This document shows, piece after piece, positions 56,684-64,000 of a stretch of DNA of 64,000 bases (its first letter is position 1; the number at the start of each line of letters is the position of its first letter). Below the pieces are notes generated by a model, which had not been told where the DNA came from, did no database searches, and worked only from the letters and a program-made list of their open reading frames with translations. The stretch comes from Mesodorylaimus sp. YZB2_4. Its lineage: Eukaryota > Nematoda > Enoplea > Dorylaimida > Dorylaimidae. The position numbers and the translations under genes were made by a program. The stretch is from the NCBI GenBank assembly GCA_030248295.1, contig JASANH010000796.1:101379-165378 (forward strand). Reading direction: 5' to 3'.

Positions 56684-58869
56684 CTACAGTTGGTTGCGTA
56701 CAAAATACGCATACGCAAAGTTTGCGTATTACGCATTGAAATTTGGATGCGTATACGCAAACGCATACTGTACGCATACGCATTCTAGCCGATGTACGCA
56801 TGTACGCATACGCAAACTGGCTTGTACGCAATACACACAATGCGTACGCCGATAAAAGCAGCTTGAGCTAAATCATAAAAAGCCGCGCATTTTTTCGAAA
56901 CAATGGCGACGATAGATGGAGACAATGTGCTCACATCCTCTTATTAATCCATATTTCTTGTCTCATGATCAGAGTTATTGTCTGTAAGGCATCTGCGTCT
57001 TTGAGTCGTGCCTCATTTCTAGTTTAACCCCTAGTTGGTCTCACTGTTTGCAGCATCAAGTAGCAACTGTACGATGCCTGTGCTAGAAGATAGTTCTTCC
57101 TTTCGTACGATTCATGTTTCAATTGAAGTTATTATTGTTTTTGGGCACTTTTTTGGGGTTTTCGGGCCGCCGTTTAAGAACCGCTTGATCGATTACGATA
57201 ATTTTTAATACTAGCGTGTCCTACCTATCAACCTATGATACTAGCAAACTGTTTTGCAAAATAATGGCTGGTTGTCGAGATATGCACATAAAACCGTTTC
57301 GCCCTGTGTTATAACATGCGTTGGGTCTGTGGACCCAAGAGTTCGACCAACTAAGGGTTAACCCTTCCCTGGTCAAACTTGCGGACCCGTATTCTCCAGT
57401 GCGGGGTCCACACTTCAGAAGTCGTTTTTGATCGATATCTCACGAACCGATCACAATTTCGCGAAATCCCATCGTAGGGTTCTCGGGTGCCATGTCCCGC
57501 ATGCTTGGGTCGAATTTCATCAAAATCCGTCGAACGTTGCCCGAATGGCGCCGAAAAAACCTTCCCGGAACTATATAGACCTCGTTTGTAACGTAAAGTA
57601 CCGTAGTTTTGTAGAGCCGCGAGAACTATCTTCTAGCACAGGTATCGTACAGTAGCTACTTGATGTTACTAACAGTTTGACCAGGGAAGGGACTGGCTTG
57701 CTCGTAGAAGGGAAAGCTACCATACTGTACATAATCCTTCCGCCACATCCATCTCCTTTAAACTTCTTGTTTTGGCTTTCATGATTCTTCTGCATGTCGG
57801 TTTTTGTGCAATTTTGCATGCTGTGGTCCCTATCCAGACCCCACGGTAAGGAGTGAGTATGATAGTTCTAAGCGATCCTGTACTACGCTAATTTATTTAG
57901 CCCCCTCGGTGAGGATCCCTCATGTACATTATGTAGGAGACCAAGAAGAATGGGTAAAAGAATGTGTATTCGAATCCGCGAGGTTTCTTCTCCGGGATTC
58001 ACTTGTTAGGAGTTCTGAGGTTTCTCAATGAAGATCCTCCCAAAGTGCATGAGGAAAATGCCAATAGGAAGCGTCTGTTTCTTCACACAATCGGGCAGCC
58101 AGGTGAACTGCGTTTCTACAGAGCAGAATATAATATTGAATGCGGGAAAAAGACTTGTTTTTATAATCCAATAGGAATTTCGGCAAGCATTCCTAGAAGA
58201 CATTCTAAAAACCCTGTCATTCTTAAAAATTCTTATCTGATGTAAGTGTTCTTATCCGAAATTTGTGCAGGAAAACTGGAAAGTCTTAGCATTCTTCTTG
58301 TGAGTCTTAGGAATGTTTTGTGAGTGTGTGGCCGCTGCACTGCAAGCCTCCAAACGCTGGACTAGAATGTTATGTCAAAGAAACTTATCAGTCATTCAGG
58401 TATGCGGCCTCAAAGCCAAAGTCTGTGCTAGGTTTTTGTATTATATATGGCAATATCACCTTGTGCCCCCGTGGCTATGGCGTGTTCCGCCAGTGCTGAA
58501 CAAGTGTTTCAAAAAGTGCCGCGTTGGGCAATTAAGGCATTGATTGGATGGGAGCTGAGAGTACTCGGAAAGAATCCATGATCGGCTGACAGGAATTTTT
58601 CCGGTCGGACTTTTAAAGCTGGCCATAAGCGGCAGCCAAATGTACTGCCATGTCAAAATGACCTTGCAGCTGCTATGGTCGCTGACAATTTTAGCCACGG
58701 ATGCATAATGTTACAGTATGGGGCTAGAAACCGACCATAAAAAATACGCAATACGCAAACTTGTATGCATACTTTATGTAGTACGCAATTTGCGTATTAC
58801 GCAATACGCATACGCATTCGGAAGACTTTGCGTATACGCATTCAAATCAAGTATTTTTACCAACCGTAG
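56684..58869. mobile_element. 2.2-kb inverted-repeat element with TACGCA subterminal arrays
   Basis: The left end CTACAGTTGGT is inverted at the right end (ACCAACCGTAG). The left 160 bp (56695-56850) and right 110 bp (58745-58850) are dense in TACGCATACGCA and its complement. GCGGG (extendable to GCGGGCT) flanks both sides, a probable target duplication. The interior has short ORFs only (longest about 90 codons), so it is non-autonomous or decayed. Confidence 0.75.
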
Positions 58870-58919
58870 GCGGGCTGGCAATCCCACATTCTTCTCGATC
58901 CCCGGGCGGGACCAGAAAA

Positions 58920-59546
58920 TTGCAGCTGGTTGCTCCGGTTGTTGACTGTCAGCACGTCCCATTGGCTGCTCACAACCGGCAGGGGAGCTGGGCGTCGTTA
59001 GCTGGTCCAGTCTCTGTTCGTCGTCTGCCATTGCAGTTTTCTTGGCATGGTGAGGAATCGGAGCCAGTCATTTTTTGTACGCCGCCTTTTTATGATGATG
59101 ACTTGCATGGATTGGCGAATTTACTCTTGGCCGTCCACGATCGTGGGTTTCGGGCCCAGATCTTGGCGGATCGCTTAGATCGCTTGATCAATTATACAGC
59201 TGCCTGCGCGATGGACCCACCATTCGCTCGGTTGCTCGGAATGTCCTTTTTGGGCATTGGGGAAGGGGCGGGTGCCCACGTGCGTGAATGCGGCTCTTTC
59301 TGGAACATCACCGGTCATGCTGCAGCAGCTATACCTGGTGAGTTCGTGCATGGTCTCCTGACGGGACCCGTGCAGTGGTTTCTGAGTCTGGTCCTGGTGC
59401 TTGCCGGAGCGTTGGGTGCTTGCTACCTGGCATCCTCGGCTTACCAGCGGAGGGCGCGCCGGAGCGCCAGCGCCCCATTTTCGACGCCTCGCCTGGAGGC
59501 CTCGCCTTCCGGAAATTGGGAGGGGAAACTTGGTGGGCAGAAGTGA
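58920..59546 (+). CDS. 208-codon ORF with a membrane segment, unrecognised
   Basis: A GC-rich plus-strand frame encodes a polar N-terminal part with sequons NYT and NIT, and Cys pairs at wide spacing. A strong hydrophobic segment (WFLSLVLVLAGALGACYL) follows, then a basic tail (YQRRARRSAS). The layout is that of a type I membrane protein C-terminus. A good donor (GGTGAGT) at about 59339 lies inside, so part of the frame may be intronic. It lies between a TIR element and a LINE tail, so a transposon-borne ORF is possible. No family recognised, and it may be fortuitous in GC-rich DNA. Confidence 0.35.
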   Translation: MQLVAPVVDCQHVPLAAHNRQGSWASLAGPVSVRRLPLQFSWHGEESEPVIFCTPPFYDDDLHGLANLLLAVHDRGFRAQILADRLDRLINYTAACAMDPPFARLLGMSFLGIGEGAGAHVRECGSFWNITGHAAAAIPGEFVHGLLTGPVQWFLSLVLVLAGALGACYLASSAYQRRARRSASAPFSTPRLEASPSGNWEGKLGGQK

Positions 59547-59807
59547 AGTGGGGAGCATGGGATTTTGCTTTCATCTACCGATTGATTGACGGTCTTGGTT
59601 CTTGCTTTGGGATTCTGATGAATGAACTTGACAAGAGTTGGCCACTGCTTCTCTTCATGCCTTCATGTCTAGTCCTCTCAATGTGTCAAAACGAAGCGAA
59701 TAAAATCGTGTTAAAATTTCTTTAATTTTTTCACGGTACGCATAATTTTGGTAACCGCCGTTTTGAGCACAAAAATTACTTTCGTGCGAGGGCATCACTG
59801 ATTGTAC

Positions 59808-59940
59808 CGAGGCATTTTTTTGAATCTTATCGACAAAGCTTCATTCATTCTGCTATCTCCTTGTGGAATAGCATTCCTGAGACTATTGCGTTTTCTTCGA
59901 ATAACTCTATTCACATTCATGTTCCTAGAATGACTCTTTG
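59808..59940 (+). pseudogene. LINE 3'-end fragment
   Basis: The plus strand reads FFESYRQSFIHSAISLWNSIPETIAF to a stop, with one upstream frame break. It is the same C-terminal block as in the LINE at 3.2-3.9 kb and the fragment at 10.34 kb. Confidence 0.75.
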
Positions 59941-61640
59941 ATGTTCGTTTCCCCTTACTCGTTACTCGTCCACGTACGGGTAACTGATTTTTCGATCTAT
60001 TCGACTCCCTATTGCCCCAAGGACGACAAATAAATGCAGTTTCGAGAGGGGCCGCCAAGAGAGATCCGCAGCGCTAGTCCTTTTGAATTGTGTCTTGGAG
60101 CACGTCCAAAGTTTAAAAAAATTCAAACTGGCGTGCCTGCCAGCGCTTAGCGGTGATTCATCACGCGGCACTAACGAGCAGGATGAATATCCCCGCTCGC
60201 TTTAGGAGACTCGGCTACCGAGACACATTTTTAATTAGAGGAATCTGCAAACAAGGAAGCGCCAGACTAACGATAAGCCTAAGCCTAAGCCTAAGCCTGG
60301 GATTTGATAGAAAGTGATATTACCACGCAAAAAGACACAACGAAACGGATACAACAAGTTTCAGGTAGGAAACACATCCTGCTCGTTAGTGCCGAGTGTT
60401 TAGTGTTATTCCCCGACGTTCGGTGATGCTGGATTTTTCAAATAGGCCTACAGGCATCGTCAACTCCAAAAATAAATGGATATACAATTTTTAACACGTA
60501 TCTCCATTATTTATATTGACCAAAAAAGTAAAATAACTTCGAAAATTAAACATTTTGCGCACATGCATGCTGATGGATAGCGATGCGGAATGGTTTTTTG
60601 ATGCTCAGGTACAGTTGTAAAAGCATATTTTGAAAATCCAGCTTTGTTTTCGACCAATTTTCGAAACTTTGAAGTCGCTAGCTCACACACTTGGGGACTA
60701 TGCATTGATAAGCATGCTTCGGAGTATATAGATCCAGAAAATCAGATTTCCAAACCTTGATTTCGATTTTTCGTGGCGCTTTTTCTCTTTCCCGCGCACT
60801 CTAATTCTTGTAAACTTTCCTAAACATCTTCAAAATACAGATGATAAACGGGACAAAGAAAAAATTGAACCCAGTTGCCCCTACTCAGTTTTTTATGCTC
60901 TTTCAGAATATATACTCGAAATGAAGACTGCTTCACGGGTTGTCGAGAAAACGACTGTTTTCTGTTCCCCACACATTTTTGACCAAAATCGTGCGATTTG
61001 CGACTTTAAATTGAAATATCTCAGCAATGGCCCGACGAAAATTTTTTTTTGATTACAGATTCGAAATCAGCGCAAAAAACTGATTTGGAGTCGTTAAACT
61101 GATTTAGAGTCGTTATTAAAATCAAGGTTTCAGGAAAAAGGGTCCACTTATACTCAGATTCGGTCGATTCTTACAGACTACGGCTCTTAGCTATTAGACC
61201 AGTGTGAAGACTTTCATGTGTGGGGTGGTGGCACTAAAATCTGAAGTGGCGAGGAAACAAGTTCATCGTTCGAAAGAGACAACGGACTAGTCTTGCACTG
61301 GTAGGGTAGCATTCCATTCAAAGGCGCGGGAAAAGCAAACAGTATACCATGTAATTGCGCAGCATGCTAATAGATACCATATGCCAACAGTAATGGCGCC
61401 CTGATACTTTTGATTCGCACAGATTCCTCAACATCACAAATAACGCGTCAATAAAAAAAGCGCACAGAAATTAAAAGCGGCCTTACACTTCATTCAAACT
61501 GCTTAGAGTTAAAAATGATGAAGCTTATTTGAAGAAGACTGCACTTTTCCTAATGGCCATTGAACCGCGGGAAAATATGAAAAATAGGGATTTTAGCTAC
61601 CAAAATTTACCTGCCTGACGCTTGTCTGCGTGGAGCAAGA
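59941..61640. other. No gene; short TTAGGC-type run
   Basis: TAAGCC is repeated four times at about 60275-60298 (the permutation of TTAGGC). The rest is AT-rich with no supported exon. Confidence 0.4.
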
Positions 61641-61648
61641 CCGACAGG

Positions 61649-62816
61649 CCAGGATCGACCGAACACGGTTTTTGCACCGAACCGAATCTTACCGAACTTT
61701 TTCTCAAATCTCACCGAACCGAACCGAACCGAACCGAATTTTCTATGTTCACCCTTAGCACATCCTACATAAAGTATCATCTTCTATATCGAGTGCCATA
61801 AAGAATGACCCGCTAATGTTTCGTCTTCTACCAGCCTTAATCTGCAAGTTATCGCGGCAAATTTGATACCATTGTGTTCAGCATTCGATTCTGTGTCAGT
61901 TTGACCTATTTTGCTAGCCATGATATTCACCATTCGTTTTTAAGACGCGATATAGCCGAAGTACCAACTGTCACAACTTTTTTCACAATATCCAAACGAA
62001 TTCGTTTCGGCAAGCTTTAACTCAGCTTTTGGAGTTGCTTTGGACTTCACTCGATCACAGTTTATTGCATGAGCAAATTCTTCCCAGACTGGGTAGTCTA
62101 ATGGTTGAAATTGGGACTATTTAGAGGCCAACGCTTAGCTTCGATAAAATCAGGGAAAGTGATCCCTGCACCATTTCTCTGAATCTTTGTGGGTTTGAGC
62201 CTTCGCGCCATCTTGCTGAGATGTCCAGTTGTTCCCAGATACCTTTCTTCCATACTTCTCAGCTGCTAACAAACCATTTCCATTTGAAAGGAATCATTGA
62301 CTGTAACTTTACCCGACAGGACTAGCGGTGTAACCAAATTTCTGAGGTCTTGACTTTTCATTTGTTGTACAGGCAACTGTTCAGTATTATGTACACTGAT
62401 TTGTGAGTGCACTGCCTGATGAAGCAATTGCTCTATCCTTCCTGTGTTAGTGTAAAGTTTACTACAACGCGACTGCTTCCGTAGAAAACTAGCCATTTAT
62501 GTTTGTGTCATTCTTTATGGCACCCGATATTTTCAAAATATTCAGAAGTCACTCCTTTCTAACCATTTTTCAAGTTGAAATTTTGAAGATAATGAAGAAA
62601 GGACTAGATAATTAAGACAAAAGGGACAGAGAAATTTATAGCTAAAACGAAACCTTAAACAAAATGACCGCGTTTTTTTTCCAATAAAAAAAAGAAATTC
62701 GATATTGGTTGTTCGGTTCGGTGGTTCGGTCCAAAAAAGCCGGCTCGGTTCGGTTCGGTAAAAATCGCCAATCCGGTGGTTCGGTTCGGCCGGCTCGGTG
62801 GTTCGGTCGATGCTGG
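61649..62816. mobile_element. 1.17-kb hAT-like element, GGTTCGG family, perfect 8-bp TSD
   Basis: The ends CCAGGATCGACCGAAC and GTTCGGTCGATGCTGG are inverted with one mismatch. CCGACAGG flanks both sides (61641-61648 and 62817-62824), a perfect 8-bp target duplication as made by hAT transposases. Subterminal arrays of CCGAACC (left, 61660-61740) and GGTTCGG (right, 62710-62810) flank an AT-rich interior with no transposase. The extreme ends match the GGATCGG family (CAGCATCGACCGA), although the reiterated motif differs by one base. Confidence 0.85.
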
Positions 62817-63139
62817 CCGACAGGCCGGAATACCCACCCGCCATATCTGGTCCAGCATGCCCTTGTGCTCGGGGTGCTCGTAGTGGAGATATAGCTTTGC
62901 TTAGAAAGTCTGACTGCTGGCTAGAGGCTAAGACGAGCTCCACTCAGGAAGTGCAAATTAAACTAAAACTAATTGTGTATCAACGGCCATGTTTTTTTTC
63001 TGTAACCTTGAAAAGAACTTGATTATGGAAATTAGGGGACGCATATGACTTATTACGGTCTCCGCCCGCGTGCCACAATCAGGCAAGAAATCTGCTCTAT
63101 ATCTATGAATAAAAAAATCATGTGAATATTTGTTAGCAG

Positions 63140-63560
63140 CATCGAGGCACCATACCATGCCCACTTGGCTCGAAACAGTATCCTTGGGAAAGTGGGTAAC
63201 ACCATCATGAAAATGGCCGAAACGTGGAAATCTCGGCGTTGGGCTATGTTTGGCAAGATCCTCGTGTGGAATCAGCTTCTGTGCTCGCTGATGGTGTTCT
63301 CTTTGATGAATGTTTCTGTCCCTGAGGGTATGCTGCTGACATGAAGCTAACGAGGCTGATTAAGGATTTTCTGTGGGGCGGAGGGGAGGTAGGCCAAAAA
63401 TTAGATCTGATGTACGTACTGTGCTGATTCAACAAGCGACGGCTGGGGGCACCGGATATTGACGTGACGCTCGACTGACTGTGTGTTTTGTATATCCTAC
63501 CTGCTGAAACGCAATTTCGAGATAAAAAAGCTGGGAGTCACGCTTTCTGGTTTCTACACT
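63140..63560 (+). pseudogene. Second LINE type, reverse transcriptase C-terminal fragment
   Basis: The plus strand reads WAMFGKILVWNQLLCSLMVF, then MKLTRLIKDFLWGGGEV and RRLGAPDIDV, the ordered blocks found at the end of L1/RTE-like ORF2 (LFGK-LV---L, then F-WGG, then GGL-APDI). Stops and frame changes show decay. It is a different lineage from the LINE at 3.2 kb. Confidence 0.65.
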
Positions 63561-64000
63561 GAAATCTTAAATGTCTAAAGCTAGTTCCGTAATTCATCCG
63601 TACGGGAAGTTGATTCGCCAAGTGCGGTGGTCCCCTTTGAATTGCCTATCCTATCGGCGATCCCCTCTGAATTGAAGCGTATGATGCGCCTGGCAAAGGC
63701 TAAGATGACTTTGAATGAGTATCCCTCCTTAGAAAGCACTGTGGGTGCTGAAAAGCGATATGTTGCCAGCCGACGAAGCATTCCTGCCCGCCAAGCTCGC
63801 TGGTGTGAGTTGCATCCAGCTCGAATGACTGCCCATGGTCAGACATCTGGTGTCTTCCAAAGAAATTCCCTATAAATACCAGCTCTTCCAATGTAAAGTA
63901 CTGCATCGGACCTCGGTGGCCCCATCCAAATTTTGGTTATGGGGTATGCGGCGCTCAAGCGAGTGCTATGCATGCGGTCATGCCAATGACACAATGGAGC
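63561..64000. other. Right edge, no supported gene
   Basis: ORFs on both strands (63627-63875 plus, 63581-63906 minus) lack recognisable protein character. They may belong to the LINE 3' region. Confidence 0.25.

Noticed and set aside
1..64000. CRISPR array, operon or prokaryotic system
   Set aside because: Tandem repeats here are a minisatellite and coding repeats without spacers. Genes are spliced and animal-type.

Overview
This is a gene-bearing stretch of an animal nuclear genome. The evidence is spliced genes with GT-AG introns, many only 50-80 bp long and with reading-frame phases that agree across every junction. The gene content is animal: a DEG/ENaC channel, a PAN-domain serine protease, Ly6-type and WAP-type secreted proteins, mitochondrial GLDC and the ciliary/Hedgehog gene EFCAB7. 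The species is not determinable by reading. EFCAB7 suggests a lineage that keeps cilia-based signalling, and nothing in the window looks bacterial.

Layout. Bases 1-1100 hold unresolved edge ORFs. At 1112-2238 (-) lies a type II membrane protein with a Thr-rich stalk and a Cys-rich ectodomain. At 3.2-3.9 kb is a decayed LINE 3' end, followed by a four-exon piggyBac transposase-derived reading frame (3955-5669, +) that stops after the first catalytic Asp block. At 5.8-8.1 kb are SINE and MITE insertions. An intronless DEG/ENaC channel (8126-9646, -) comes next, then a six-exon secreted PAN + chymotrypsin-fold protease (9904-14613, -) whose largest intron, between exons 3 and 4, contains a stack of nested mobile elements. 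Fragmentary coding exons and SINEs fill 15-18 kb.

EFCAB7 (20167-31095, +, 12 exons, 620 aa) has a 23-bp minisatellite filling one intron and a complete intronless P-loop sulfotransferase-like gene (25707-27332, +) inside another. A WD40 gene (33016-34045, -, 5' end unresolved) and a small WAP protein (35815-36282, +) follow. GLDC (36630-46015, -, 24 exons, 1023 aa) is intact, with SINEs in its introns. From 46 to 54 kb the DNA is transposon-rich, with a pseudogenised transposase carrying a WAMKFLP motif, a frameshifted Mutator-like transposase fragment and a few orphan exons. A four-exon GPI-anchored protein with two Ly6/three-finger domains and a 7-residue repeat stalk lies at 54216-56058 (+). 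The right end (56.7-64 kb) is mostly terminal-inverted-repeat elements and LINE tails.

The genes do not form a pathway; they are neighbours in an animal genome under heavy transposon load. The most unusual theme is a set of terminal-inverted-repeat elements, from several sequence families, that all carry terminal arrays of a short family-specific motif (GGATCGG, GGTTCGG, TTGCGCC, ATCCGCT, TACGCA). One has a perfect 8-bp target duplication and another a perfect 10-bp one. All exon models were built by eye from splice sites, phase and remembered family sequences.
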